Part shown: positions 7,955-17,906 of the stretch, in pieces
Position numbering within the stretch: the first letter of the stretch is position 1
How the letters are laid out: each line of letters starts with the position of its first letter
Virus record (IMG/VR): IMGVR_UViG_3300025789_000028
Span: 28,060-92,059 of that record
Reading direction: 5' to 3' (one strand)
DNA length: 64,000 bases
Source of the DNA: a virus
Program-made: the position numbers and the translations under genes
Notes under the pieces: model-generated
The model's database searches: none
What the model saw: only the letters and a program-made list of their open reading frames with translations
What the model was told of the DNA's origin: nothing

Positions 7955-8322
7955 TACTTGTATTGGCATTTAATAGTGCCTATGCTCAGTCACGTTCTTG
8001 GACTGATGAAGAAATATTATGGGGCGCGGCTGCAGGTTCTGCTCTAGTAATTGATTATAGCCAAACAACATGGGCTGCAAAACATAATTGGGGTCCAACT
8101 GCGCAACACCATAATGGTATTCATGAAAATAACTTTTTATTAGGAAAAAGTCCGTCAACTGCCAAAGTTAATAATTATTTTGCAACAGTTACTCCATTAT
8201 TATTCTTTGCGGCAGACCGTTGTCCAGAGTATCGTAAGCCAATTTTAATAGCAATAACTGTGCTAGAAAGCGTAGTTATTGTTAACAACAACATAAATGT
8301 GGGAATGCAATTTAGTTTCTGA
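7921..8322 (+). CDS. Putative exported protein with signal peptide (133 aa)
   Basis: The N-terminus (MRMWLKFLSWIILVLAFNSAYAQ) is a clear signal peptide with an AYA-Q cleavage site. The mature part has a conserved HNGIHENNFLLGKSPS stretch and two weakly hydrophobic segments (about 80-97 and 103-122), so it may be periplasmic or membrane-associated. It overlaps the Fe-S carrier gene by 34 bases; a start at 7927 is also possible. Function is unknown. Confidence 0.65.
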   Translation: MRMWLKFLSWIILVLAFNSAYAQSRSWTDEEILWGAAAGSALVIDYSQTTWAAKHNWGPTAQHHNGIHENNFLLGKSPSTAKVNNYFATVTPLLFFAADRCPEYRKPILIAITVLESVVIVNNNINVGMQFSF

Positions 8323-8324
8323 CT

Positions 8325-8332
8325 GATAAATA
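8325..8332 (+). promoter_or_regulatory. Candidate late promoter box (GATAAATA)
   Basis: GATAAATA lies 17 bases upstream of ATG 8350 of the first fibre gene. This is the leadered version of the late box; an AAGGG element sits between box and start. Confidence 0.55.
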
Positions 8333-8349
8333 CAGTATAAGGGCTAAAA

Positions 8350-9456
8350 ATGAGCATACCAAATCAACAGAACATTAATATTGGGCTTCCAAACGAATCT
8401 ATCGGAAGCGATTCATTATTCACGGCATTTACAAAAACACAAGACAACTTCAGTCAGTTATTTTCTTGTGCTAGTCCATACGTATCATTCATAGGTAACA
8501 CCGGCATCAATACCAGTGCTAATGTTAGCAACGGATCAATTACTATTACTAACACCGGTGTCACAGAATTAGTTGCTGGTACAGGGGTTACATTGTCAGG
8601 AAACACCGGGGTCGTTACTATTTCTAGTAGCGGTGGTGGTAATGGCGGCGGCGGAACCGTAACAAGCATAGCTGTAATTCCAGTGTCAAACACACGACTA
8701 ACTGTGTCAGGAAGTCCTATCGTATCAGAAGGCAATATATATGTAGATTTAGCGACAAGCAATGTTAGTGCTGGTACATATACAAATCCAACAGTTACAG
8801 TAGATGCATATGGAAGAATCACTAGTGCTTCAAACAACACAGTATCAGGTACTGTTACGAGCATTGGATTGACTCCTGGACCGGGCATACAAATCAACGG
8901 TGGACCAATCACAAGCAATGGTAACATTACTGTTACTAACACAGGTGTTACAAGATTAAATCAAGGTCCTGGTATTGCATTGTCAGGTGGCAACGGTAAC
9001 GTTACTATTAGTGCAACTACATTAGGTGGAACAGTAACAGGTGTAAGCGTAGCAAGTAACGCATTAGTGGTTACAGGAAGTCCAGTAACTACATCAGGTA
9101 CTATCACAGTTGATTTGCCAGCAAATGTTCCTGTGACAGGACAACTATTACTAAGTGGTAGTGATAATTTAGGTAACGGTGCTGCCGCAAACTTAAATGT
9201 AACAGCAAGTTATTTCTCAACATCAGGTGGTCCTTATACAGCAACATTAGCCGCAGGTACAACAGGACAAATCAAAACATTTATGTGTGCAAGTCATGCG
9301 TTGGGATATGACATGGTAATCACAGTTACTAACGCAGGATGGAAATCAAGCGGTACCGGAACAATCACATTTACTGCTACAGGACAAGGATGCACTCTTC
9401 AATATATTAATAGTAAGTGGTTCTGTATTGGCAACAACGGCACAACATTCGCATAA
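8350..9456 (+). CDS. Tail fibre/adhesin-like protein (368 aa)
   Basis: The N-terminal 45 residues (NQQNINIGLPNESIGSDSLF) look like a virion-attachment segment. The rest is Gly/Ser/Thr/Asn/Val beta-repeat sequence with recurring TNTGVT, VTSIG and ITVDL units. The C-terminus (about 290-368) is a compact Gly-rich domain ending in QYINSKWFCIGNNG. A structural role is inferred from composition and position at the head of the fibre cluster. Confidence 0.75.
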   Translation: MSIPNQQNINIGLPNESIGSDSLFTAFTKTQDNFSQLFSCASPYVSFIGNTGINTSANVSNGSITITNTGVTELVAGTGVTLSGNTGVVTISSSGGGNGGGGTVTSIAVIPVSNTRLTVSGSPIVSEGNIYVDLATSNVSAGTYTNPTVTVDAYGRITSASNNTVSGTVTSIGLTPGPGIQINGGPITSNGNITVTNTGVTRLNQGPGIALSGGNGNVTISATTLGGTVTGVSVASNALVVTGSPVTTSGTITVDLPANVPVTGQLLLSGSDNLGNGAAANLNVTASYFSTSGGPYTATLAAGTTGQIKTFMCASHALGYDMVITVTNAGWKSSGTGTITFTATGQGCTLQYINSKWFCIGNNGTTFA

Positions 9457-9480
9457 TAAGAATAATAGGAATTATAGACC

Positions 9481-10029
9481 ATGGCAAATATTGGAAACAT
9501 AGACAGTATTAAAATCACACAGTTAACGAGTATAGGAGCTAATATTGCTGCCAATACACTAATCCCTGTGGTTAACATGGCTAACTTGAGCAATCCTATT
9601 ACTCAGAAAAGCACATTACAAAATGCTGCCAATTATATATTAAACAATGCAGGTACTGCTACATTTCCCCCTGCATTGCAATCAAATCTTGCACTATCTG
9701 TTGCAAACGCTGCACAACCAAACATTACTAGTGTAGGTACATTACAATCATTAACTGTTGCAGGTAATACAGTATTACCTGATGTTAGTTTAGTAAAAAT
9801 TCAAGGTGGCAACAACGGACAGTTCTTACAGACAAACGGCAATGGCGTATTAGATTGGGCTATTCCACCTAGTGGTAATGTTACTAACTATCCAGGTGGT
9901 GCCAATACTCAGATACAATTTAACACTAGTGGCACATTTGCAGGTAGTGATGCATTTACGTTTGACGGTAATAATGTTGCTATCACAGGTGCTAATTTTA
10001 TAGCCAATCCAGGTGCATATATATTATAA
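9481..10029 (+). CDS. N-terminal part of a split fibre gene (182 aa)
   Basis: The reading frame ends at TAA 10027-10029 and then continues in the same frame through the next gene. The residues before the stop (NFIANPGAYIL) recur inside that gene, where the paralogous repeat reads NPGAYILEVYG and the stop position is GAA. A single G-to-T change in the first codon base would create this TAA. The product is either a short fibre protein, a truncated one, or the N-terminus of a readthrough product of about 1,472 residues. Confidence 0.75.
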   Translation: MANIGNIDSIKITQLTSIGANIAANTLIPVVNMANLSNPITQKSTLQNAANYILNNAGTATFPPALQSNLALSVANAAQPNITSVGTLQSLTVAGNTVLPDVSLVKIQGGNNGQFLQTNGNGVLDWAIPPSGNVTNYPGGANTQIQFNTSGTFAGSDAFTFDGNNVAITGANFIANPGAYIL

Positions 10030-10050
10030 GTATACGGTGACAGTGCATAC

Positions 10051-13000
10051 ATGGGTTCACTAACAGACGGTGGTGTTTTAGTACAAACTGCTAACACAAC
10101 TATTAATACTGATAACACAACAATTGGTTCTAGTAATGTATGGAATTTCAATAGTACTACAGGCAATTTAACATTACCAGGTAACACATTTGCAGTTAAC
10201 TATGCCAATGGTGATCAAGTATCATTAGGTGGCACTTCAAACACTATTCAAGAGGGCCCGTCACTAGCATACATTGATGGCGTTGGTGGTAATTTTGTTG
10301 TTAGTATTAGCGACTCTGATTCAGTATGGACATTTGGTGTAGGTGGTGACATTACATTCCCTGGCGGAGGTGTTCAACATGGTGCATACGGTGGTCCTGA
10401 CTTCCCATCAGTAACTGGTAACAGTAGCAAATACTTATATACTGACGGCACTCAACTACTTTGGGAAACTGTGTCAGGCGGCAATGGTTCACCTGGTGGC
10501 AACACAACAGAGATTCAATACAACAGTAATGGTGCATTTGCAGGCAGTGATGCATTTACTTTTGATGGTGGTAATATTACAATCACCGGTGCAAACTTTG
10601 TAGCCAATCCTGGTGCATACATATTAGAAGTCTATGGTGCTAATGCATTCATGGGTTCATTTACTGATGGTGGTGTTTTGGTCGAAAATGCCACTACAAC
10701 AATCAATACAGGCAACACAGTTATTGGTAGTACAGGAAGTACTTGGACATTTGATAACACCGGTAATTTAACATTGCCCGGAAATACATTTACTATTAAT
10801 TATGCCAATGGTGCGCAAGCACAATTAGGTGGTTATATTGCTAACTTTATATTCCCTACACCAAGTAGTAACACAAGCACAATAGGTGTCAATGACGGTA
10901 GTGATATTGTTATTAATCCAACATATGGTGGTAGTAGCCCAGCATATATCAATGTTCCCGGTAGCATCAATGGACCAACCACTGAAGCACTTCAAATTTA
11001 TAATGGCTATTCTTTAGGTAATGGTAGTGCCGCCGCAGTATCAATTGGTGCTAGTGCAATTGATGGTATCACTATATTTGGTGATGGTAGCGTTGTAACA
11101 TCAAACACATTAACTGTGCCAGCTAGTGACAATGGTAGTATCATATTCAGCGACAACGGCACAGACAATAACGGTAGTTTAAAGGTAGACGGCGGTCTTA
11201 ACATGACATTAAGTGCTAATAGCAACTTCTATGTTAAACAAGCAGGACAAGACAGACTTGCTATAACAGATGGCAATACTGATTTAATGGGAAGTACCAA
11301 TGTTGTTATTCATTCAAACAAGGCAGGTACTGAATATAACTGGGTATTTAGTAATACAGGTAGTTTAGCAGTTCCTGGCAATATTACCAATGCTAATGTT
11401 ATTTCTGCAAACGTAGTTAATACTGCAAATGTGAATACTGATTTTATATATGCAAATAATGGGTTGCAATTATCAGGAGTAAGTGCAAACATATTAATGA
11501 ACGGTGGTTACATCCTTGGTGCTAGTGAAATTCAAATTGGCAATACAGATGCGTTACTGCTAGGTCAAAATGCAGTATTACTTATGACTGGTAATAGTGC
11601 AAATTATGTCGAAGCCGCATTAATTAATCAAAATTCAAACTCATCAGGAGACTTTACTGTATACGCTGACAACGGCAACGCTGATGCAGGTTATGTCGAT
11701 ATGGGTATTACAGGATCTGCATACAATGTACCTAACACAGGATTGACACAACCCGGTGATGGATATTTCATTGTTTCTGGCGTACCAACTTCAGGTGGTA
11801 ATTTAATTATCGCAACTGCAGGTACAGGCTCAAACAATGACATTGTATTTGGTAACGGATATGACACCGGTAATGAAGTAATGCGTTTTGAAAACACATT
11901 GCAAACATTCCAAATTAAACCTAATACAGTTTCAAGTAATACAACAACTGGTGCATTAACAGTAGCAGGTGGTGTAGGTATCGGTGGTGATCTAAACATA
12001 GGTGGCAACTTAACACTTCCAAACAATAGTGTTATCAATGAAACTACTATAGTAGTTAGTGGCGCCAACACAACTGCAATCACATTAACCCCGGCGACTG
12101 GATCGAATGCAGATCAAAAATTATTAGTCTATCCTACAATATTAAGTGACAACAATCATCTACACTTAACATCAGGCAACTTATATAACACTGAGTTATA
12201 TTTTGGTAATGATGACTTGTATGTGAAATTAGCAAATACAGGTAACATCATTATCAACAGTAACAATGGTAATGGAAATAGCGGTCAATGGGAATTCGGA
12301 GTTGATGCTACATATGGTTTTGGATTGTTGAAGGGAACCGGTAATGGCGGTGGTTTGTATACAGATGGAGATTTTGTAGGCGTATATGCTGAGGATCTAA
12401 ATCACAATGGTATTGAGATGTTTGCAAACTCTCATACAACCATTCAAGGTGTTAGTAATGTAGCCATCCACACAAACACCGGTACATCTCCATTACAATC
12501 TTGGATTTTTGATGACACAGGTAATCTAACATTACCGGGTAACACGTTTGCTATCAACTATGCTAATGGACAACAAGTACCAATCAGTGGCGGTGGTGGT
12601 AGTTATGGTGATAGTAATGTTGTAACACTATTAGCAAGTTATGGTAGCAATACTATTACTACAACAGGTAATGTTACAACCGGTAATGCTAACATCGGTG
12701 GTAATTTAATATTAGCAAGTTCATCAGTTATTACATCAGTTTCAGGCAGTAACGCTAACATAAATATTGACCCAGATGGTACCGGTGCAGTAGTTATTAA
12801 TGGCAACATTGTTGCAAACGGTGTTTACGCTAATATCACCAATCCAACTTCTGGTGGAACATTAACAATAGCATCTAACGCAGGACCAACTTCAACCACA
12901 AGAATTTATAGTAGTGCGTCAACTGTAATCTATAATAATGTCAGCGGTGTTCCTGTACAGGCATTGGCTATTACAGCGGCCGGTATCGGAACATATGCTA

Positions 13001-13899
13001 ACATATCACCAGGCGGTAATATTGTAATGGCTGCTGGTAAAAATATTAGTTCTACAAACGGTAGTAACGCTAACATTAATATTGATCCAGATGGTACAGG
13101 TAATGTTAATATTGTAGGCAATGCCAATGTAAGTGCTAATATCAGTGCTAACTACTTTATAGGTAACGGTAGTCAGTTAACAGGTGTCAATGTAAGTTTG
13201 ATTGGCAATGTAACAGGTACGACTCCTAATGTAACATTAGTTGCAGGTAGTTATAACTATGTGTTTGACAATACCGGTAACTTCACATTACCTACAAACG
13301 GTGACTTAATATTCTCTGCTAATACTACATTAGGTAGTGTTGCTGGTTCAAACGGTAACATCACAATTAATCCTGATGGTACAGGTCAACTTATAGTTAC
13401 AAGCACGACACCTGCTGTTTTTGGTAATACGTTGAATGTCAGCGGTAATATAACCGCTAGCGGTTCTGCAGGTGTCATTACTCCTAATCGTCCGGCGTTT
13501 AGAGTATACGGCAGTAGTGGAACAATTTGGAGCACTACAACCAATACTAATGGTATATTAAATGCTAACAATTGGACTGTTGATTACAATCAAGGTGGAT
13601 ACTTAAATTCAAGTACAGGGGTTTTCACTGCGCCTGTTGCAGGATTATATCAATTAAATCTTGTTTGTCGTGTGGCAAATAATACTTCACTTAGTGCACA
13701 GGCAATCGTTATCAAAAACTATGGTTCAGGTAATGTAAATCAAGTTATGTGGGAATCGGCTAATAACCCTACTATTAATCACTTTGGTGTAAGTACAGTA
13801 TCAAAACTTGCGGCTGGAGACACGCTTACACTTAAAGTAACTGTTGGTTCACTTATTTTTGATGGTAATGACAACTGGTCAGTAGCGTACTTAGGATAA
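10051..13899 (+). CDS. Long repetitive tail fibre with C1q-like tip (1,282 aa)
   Basis: ATG 10051 is the first in-frame start after the TAA at 10027 but has no strong ribosome site, so this may be the distal part of one gene from 9481. The shaft carries repeats: GNLTLPGNTF followed by NYANG (at least three copies) and NINIDPDGTG-type units (three copies). The last 135 residues (RPAFRVYGSSGTIW, then VFTAPVAGLYQLNLVCRVANN, ending WSVAYLG) resemble a C1q/TNF-like trimeric tip. Host-receptor binding is the inferred role. Confidence 0.8.
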   Translation: MGSLTDGGVLVQTANTTINTDNTTIGSSNVWNFNSTTGNLTLPGNTFAVNYANGDQVSLGGTSNTIQEGPSLAYIDGVGGNFVVSISDSDSVWTFGVGGDITFPGGGVQHGAYGGPDFPSVTGNSSKYLYTDGTQLLWETVSGGNGSPGGNTTEIQYNSNGAFAGSDAFTFDGGNITITGANFVANPGAYILEVYGANAFMGSFTDGGVLVENATTTINTGNTVIGSTGSTWTFDNTGNLTLPGNTFTINYANGAQAQLGGYIANFIFPTPSSNTSTIGVNDGSDIVINPTYGGSSPAYINVPGSINGPTTEALQIYNGYSLGNGSAAAVSIGASAIDGITIFGDGSVVTSNTLTVPASDNGSIIFSDNGTDNNGSLKVDGGLNMTLSANSNFYVKQAGQDRLAITDGNTDLMGSTNVVIHSNKAGTEYNWVFSNTGSLAVPGNITNANVISANVVNTANVNTDFIYANNGLQLSGVSANILMNGGYILGASEIQIGNTDALLLGQNAVLLMTGNSANYVEAALINQNSNSSGDFTVYADNGNADAGYVDMGITGSAYNVPNTGLTQPGDGYFIVSGVPTSGGNLIIATAGTGSNNDIVFGNGYDTGNEVMRFENTLQTFQIKPNTVSSNTTTGALTVAGGVGIGGDLNIGGNLTLPNNSVINETTIVVSGANTTAITLTPATGSNADQKLLVYPTILSDNNHLHLTSGNLYNTELYFGNDDLYVKLANTGNIIINSNNGNGNSGQWEFGVDATYGFGLLKGTGNGGGLYTDGDFVGVYAEDLNHNGIEMFANSHTTIQGVSNVAIHTNTGTSPLQSWIFDDTGNLTLPGNTFAINYANGQQVPISGGGGSYGDSNVVTLLASYGSNTITTTGNVTTGNANIGGNLILASSSVITSVSGSNANINIDPDGTGAVVINGNIVANGVYANITNPTSGGTLTIASNAGPTSTTRIYSSASTVIYNNVSGVPVQALAITAAGIGTYANISPGGNIVMAAGKNISSTNGSNANINIDPDGTGNVNIVGNANVSANISANYFIGNGSQLTGVNVSLIGNVTGTTPNVTLVAGSYNYVFDNTGNFTLPTNGDLIFSANTTLGSVAGSNGNITINPDGTGQLIVTSTTPAVFGNTLNVSGNITASGSAGVITPNRPAFRVYGSSGTIWSTTTNTNGILNANNWTVDYNQGGYLNSSTGVFTAPVAGLYQLNLVCRVANNTSLSAQAIVIKNYGSGNVNQVMWESANNPTINHFGVSTVSKLAAGDTLTLKVTVGSLIFDGNDNWSVAYLG

Positions 13900-13901
13900 T
13901 C

Positions 13902-14618
13902 ATGATTGTACAGGGTATCACATTAAACGGCGGAACTGTAATTGATGCAGGTATCCCAACATCAAATAGCATGTTACTATATCTTGATGCGGGTAATTCA
14001 AGTAGTTATCCCGGCAGTGGCACAACATGGTATGACATAAGCGGTAACAATAATAATACTACAGGCACATCAAATACTGTATACAACAGTGGCAATGGTG
14101 GTTATTTTAATTTTACTGATCCAGGATATTTTACTACTGCTAGTTCAAAATACAATATAACATACACTGGTAAAAGTATGTTCATGGCCGGTAAGTTAAC
14201 TGGTGCTATGGCTAATTATACATATCGCTGTTTGTTTGGAAGTAACAACGGTAATAGAAATTTTAACTTATATTTCTATTACAATGGTAGTTCATATCAA
14301 TTACACTTTGCAAATGGCCCCGCCGGCGGTAGCGGTGGTATAAGTAACAATTTAACTTATACATTTGGTAATTGGTTTACTTGCGGAGTCACAATGACTA
14401 CTGGTGGCGCAATGATTTATTACTTCAACGGACAACCCGTTGGCACATCAACAGGTACATTCTATCAATACCTATCAAATACTACAGAAAATGTGGGGGC
14501 CGCTGATAACTATTGGAGTGGCCCAATTTCAATTGCTTGTATCTATGGTTCTGTATTGACAGGACAACAGATGCTACAAGCACATAATTCAGTTAGAACA
14601 AGATATGGCTTATCATGA
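13902..14618 (+). CDS. LamG/concanavalin-like virion protein (238 aa)
   Basis: After a short attachment segment, the pattern LLYLDAGNSSSYPGSGTTWYDISGNNN at about residues 26-52 marks a LamG/ConA-like lectin jelly roll. It continues through SMFMAGKL and ends in IACIYGSVLTGQQMLQAHN, the usual closing strand. Such domains bind carbohydrate, so this is probably an adhesin subunit. It begins two bases after the long fibre gene. Confidence 0.75.
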   Translation: MIVQGITLNGGTVIDAGIPTSNSMLLYLDAGNSSSYPGSGTTWYDISGNNNNTTGTSNTVYNSGNGGYFNFTDPGYFTTASSKYNITYTGKSMFMAGKLTGAMANYTYRCLFGSNNGNRNFNLYFYYNGSSYQLHFANGPAGGSGGISNNLTYTFGNWFTCGVTMTTGGAMIYYFNGQPVGTSTGTFYQYLSNTTENVGAADNYWSGPISIACIYGSVLTGQQMLQAHNSVRTRYGLS

Positions 14619-14632
14619 TAGTGGTGGGTAAG

Positions 14633-14640
14633 CATAAATA
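14633..14640 (+). promoter_or_regulatory. Candidate late promoter box (CATAAATA)
   Basis: CATAAATA is 21 bases upstream of ATG 14662, with an AAAAGGA ribosome site in between. The arrangement suits a leadered late transcript of the large adhesin gene. Confidence 0.55.
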
Positions 14641-14661
14641 CTATATAAAAGGATATTAATC

Positions 14662-17600
14662 ATGATTATAGGACCAGGTGTAGTAATTGGCTCAGGAGCA
14701 ACAATGGGTGCAGGTAATGCAGGCCCAACCGGAAACATTATTTTTGAGTATGCAATGGGCAATAGCGCAAGTTATAACGGCCAAGGACTTGATTTAAGTC
14801 GTAATGGATTTCTTGGTCCAGTTGGCAGTACAGTAGGCACTAATTTTATGTTCGATATTTCAGCAGATTATGCAAATGGCGCTGTTGGTAATATTGGACA
14901 ATATTTTAACGGTTACGGTGGCAATAGTGGCAGCGGTAATGCTTTTATTACTCACGGCCCAATGAGTTATCTAAGTTTTGATGGCAATGCCGCTGATCAA
15001 TATGTTGATAGCAACTATGTCAATGGTTATAACATTCCATCAGGTAGCAGTTACTCAATTTTTGCTGTTGTAAGATTGAAGGGTTTTACTGGTTCCGGTG
15101 GTACATTTAACGGTGGCGGTATAGTAGGTGGAGATAATATGTATTTTCAATTTGTTCCACCGGGACTCCTTGGAAATCCTTATCCAGTGTTATGTGCAAA
15201 CAATACCAACACCTATCCAGCAGTTGCTGATTTTGACACACAATATCAACTCAATACATGGTATGCTGTAGCACTTACATATGATTCTGTATCTCAAACA
15301 ATGAGACTGTATGTTAACGGACAAGCAATCGGTGGTAGTGGTGTTTCAACAAGTGTTATGCCTATCAGTGGCAATGAACCATTATATTGGGGTACACTAG
15401 AAGGTCAAAATTATTTGAACGGTGACCTTGGTGTTATGACAGCATGGAACTATGCATTAAGTCCTAGCGAGATTGCTAGTTATACTACTGATTATGGATA
15501 TCAATATGGTATTCAAATAGCTAAACAAGACAACGATATGCCTGCACAATCATATAGTCAATTGTTCTCAGTACCAGGTCAATATACATTCCAAGTGCCA
15601 CAAGGTGTAAGTAATGTTAGTATGGTGGCAGTTGGTGCAGGTGGCGGTGGTACTTATGCTGGTTACAGCCCTCCAGGTGGTGACAGTTATGTTTATTCTC
15701 AGTGGTCTCATTTCAATGTAAACATGAACACAAATGCTGGCTATAGTGGCGCGCCATTCATTACATTTGATTGTACTACTGGTAATAATAATGCGTTATT
15801 GGGTAATGTTGCCCCAGGTTGGTTGTTTACTAGTATTGACTTAAACAATTATTATCCCAACAGAGCATTAATTGAAGGCAATGTATACGGTATTGTCTTA
15901 GCAGTAGATAGTACTGATACAGCAAACGTTGTATTGACTATTTCTCCTAGTGTAGATTCGGTCAGTGGTAACGTTTATAATTTCTTGGGTCAAACTATTG
16001 TTGGTGCACAAGGTGCACTTGAAATAAATAATAGCCAATATTATACTAACAACAATGGTACTCCTGGACCACGTGCTAAACCATTATGGGGTGACAGCGG
16101 AGGTAAGGGTGGTGTAGTTGATTCACTAGGTTCTTGGCCAATCGGTGGCGCTGGGGCTGGTGGTTATGGTACGAATGATGCTGTTGTAGCATTCGATCCT
16201 ACACAAACTTATGTATATGATGGCGGTGGTAACTATGGTACTGGTGAACCAAATATTATATTAGGTCTATCTAACTATAACTTGTCAGTTGAAGCAACAG
16301 CAAACAACAGTAGTTATCCTGGTATCGCTACTGGTACATACGATATTACATTTGGTCAAAAAGTAATGTTCAGTTTAACTGTAGATACATCTGCTAGTTC
16401 AGGCAGTCAATGCATTGGATTTGGTGGTAGTGGTGCTGAATTACAAAGTTATGTGGGCGGTACTACAGATAGTGGTGGATTCTATAATGATGGTGGTTTT
16501 TATTCAAACGGCGCGCCAGCTTATTCAGGTTATCCAACATTTACTACAGGTGATGTAGTTGATATTGCTATTGATAACTCCAATGCATTAGGTCAATTAA
16601 CATGGGTTAGAGTTAACGGCGGTGATTGGATGGGAGATCCAGTGGCTAATCCAGCAACAGGTACTAATGGTATAACAATTTCTGTGAACACAGAAGATGG
16701 ATCAATTTACTTGATGACTACACAAGGAGATGCCGGTGATATCGGTAAGTGGAGTATCAATACAAGCAATACATATTCAACTCCAAGCGGATATACATTT
16801 GTTGCTGGACTAGCTAATGCAGGATCAAATGGTGGCGGTGGTTCTAATCAAGAATTACCAACTTATACAGATGGTCAAGGTACCGGTAGTATCGGTGGTT
16901 CAGGTGGCGGAGGCGGCGGACTATATAGTGACATAGGCTCCGGTGGTGGTGGAGTAGGTGTTTATGGTGTAGGTAATCCAGGCACTCATGGTGGCTGGGT
17001 AGACAGCGACACATATGGTGGCAATAATCCTTATTCAGAGTGGCAAGCTCAAGCGGTTGGCGGTCGCGGCGGTAGTCGAATAGGCAGCTCAGGTACACAA
17101 GGCGGCATGGCAAGTGCATGGGCAGGTGGTGCAGGTGGTTGGCCAGGTGGTGGTGGCGGTAGCGCACCAAGTCTATGGGACGGTGGTAACGGTGGTGCAT
17201 TAGCATACAAGAATAACGTAACTACTGATCCAGGTACACCGGGCAATGCAGGTACTGTACTACAAGTTATTGTAGGTCAAGGTGGCTGGGGCGGTGGATT
17301 TACTGGTGAAAATTATTATGGTGGTGGTAAGGGCGGTGACGGTGCAGTACGTATTGTTTGGCCCGGTGATACTAGACAATTCCCTGACACAAGCGTAGGA
17401 ATAGATGCACTAGTAACTTCACTTACTATTAATCCGGGTGATTTTGTATTTGGCGGTGGCTCACCTGCTAACTCAATCACAGTAGGTTCAGGATCGATAG
17501 GAAATAATTATGTAACTATATATTCAGCAAATGATGTTGTAGCACAAAATATTTTTGCTTTCTTTAGATCAGTTGGTGTTTATACTCAGAATTCACTGAA

Positions 17601-17883
17601 CAGCAATAATTCATATGATCCAAATAATTTCAATGCATACATCTTTGAAGTAACATGGGGCGCAGGTAGTACTGTACCAAATGGCTTAGTAAGAATGGGT
17701 TATAACGGTACCACTGGTCAACTAAATATTACTACAGTAGATCCAACTAATACAGCATACGAAACTGCAAATCCTGCTAATCAAGATCCAGGTGGCGCAA
17801 CAATACCGGGAACATTCAATTTCTCTGCAACATTTACATTACGCACTCCTGCAATTCAATCAGGTGGATTATACTGGTGCTAA
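14662..17883 (+). CDS. Large Gly-rich adhesin with LamG domain (1,073 aa)
   Basis: Residues about 20-285 form a LamG-like lectin domain (AVVRLKGF, LNTWYAVALTYDSVSQTMRLYVNG, closing MTAWNYALSPSEIASY). A middle region has a second beta domain. A long Gly-rich segment (about 720-915) resembles Gly-rich phage tip domains. The last 150 residues (from SLTINPGDFVFGGG) form a module ending GGLYWC that resembles the whole protein at 19438-19941. A receptor-binding role is inferred. Confidence 0.75.
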   Translation: MIIGPGVVIGSGATMGAGNAGPTGNIIFEYAMGNSASYNGQGLDLSRNGFLGPVGSTVGTNFMFDISADYANGAVGNIGQYFNGYGGNSGSGNAFITHGPMSYLSFDGNAADQYVDSNYVNGYNIPSGSSYSIFAVVRLKGFTGSGGTFNGGGIVGGDNMYFQFVPPGLLGNPYPVLCANNTNTYPAVADFDTQYQLNTWYAVALTYDSVSQTMRLYVNGQAIGGSGVSTSVMPISGNEPLYWGTLEGQNYLNGDLGVMTAWNYALSPSEIASYTTDYGYQYGIQIAKQDNDMPAQSYSQLFSVPGQYTFQVPQGVSNVSMVAVGAGGGGTYAGYSPPGGDSYVYSQWSHFNVNMNTNAGYSGAPFITFDCTTGNNNALLGNVAPGWLFTSIDLNNYYPNRALIEGNVYGIVLAVDSTDTANVVLTISPSVDSVSGNVYNFLGQTIVGAQGALEINNSQYYTNNNGTPGPRAKPLWGDSGGKGGVVDSLGSWPIGGAGAGGYGTNDAVVAFDPTQTYVYDGGGNYGTGEPNIILGLSNYNLSVEATANNSSYPGIATGTYDITFGQKVMFSLTVDTSASSGSQCIGFGGSGAELQSYVGGTTDSGGFYNDGGFYSNGAPAYSGYPTFTTGDVVDIAIDNSNALGQLTWVRVNGGDWMGDPVANPATGTNGITISVNTEDGSIYLMTTQGDAGDIGKWSINTSNTYSTPSGYTFVAGLANAGSNGGGGSNQELPTYTDGQGTGSIGGSGGGGGGLYSDIGSGGGGVGVYGVGNPGTHGGWVDSDTYGGNNPYSEWQAQAVGGRGGSRIGSSGTQGGMASAWAGGAGGWPGGGGGSAPSLWDGGNGGALAYKNNVTTDPGTPGNAGTVLQVIVGQGGWGGGFTGENYYGGGKGGDGAVRIVWPGDTRQFPDTSVGIDALVTSLTINPGDFVFGGGSPANSITVGSGSIGNNYVTIYSANDVVAQNIFAFFRSVGVYTQNSLNSNNSYDPNNFNAYIFEVTWGAGSTVPNGLVRMGYNGTTGQLNITTVDPTNTAYETANPANQDPGGATIPGTFNFSATFTLRTPAIQSGGLYWC

Positions 17884-17906
17884 AAATTAATTATAAGGAA
17901 CATACT

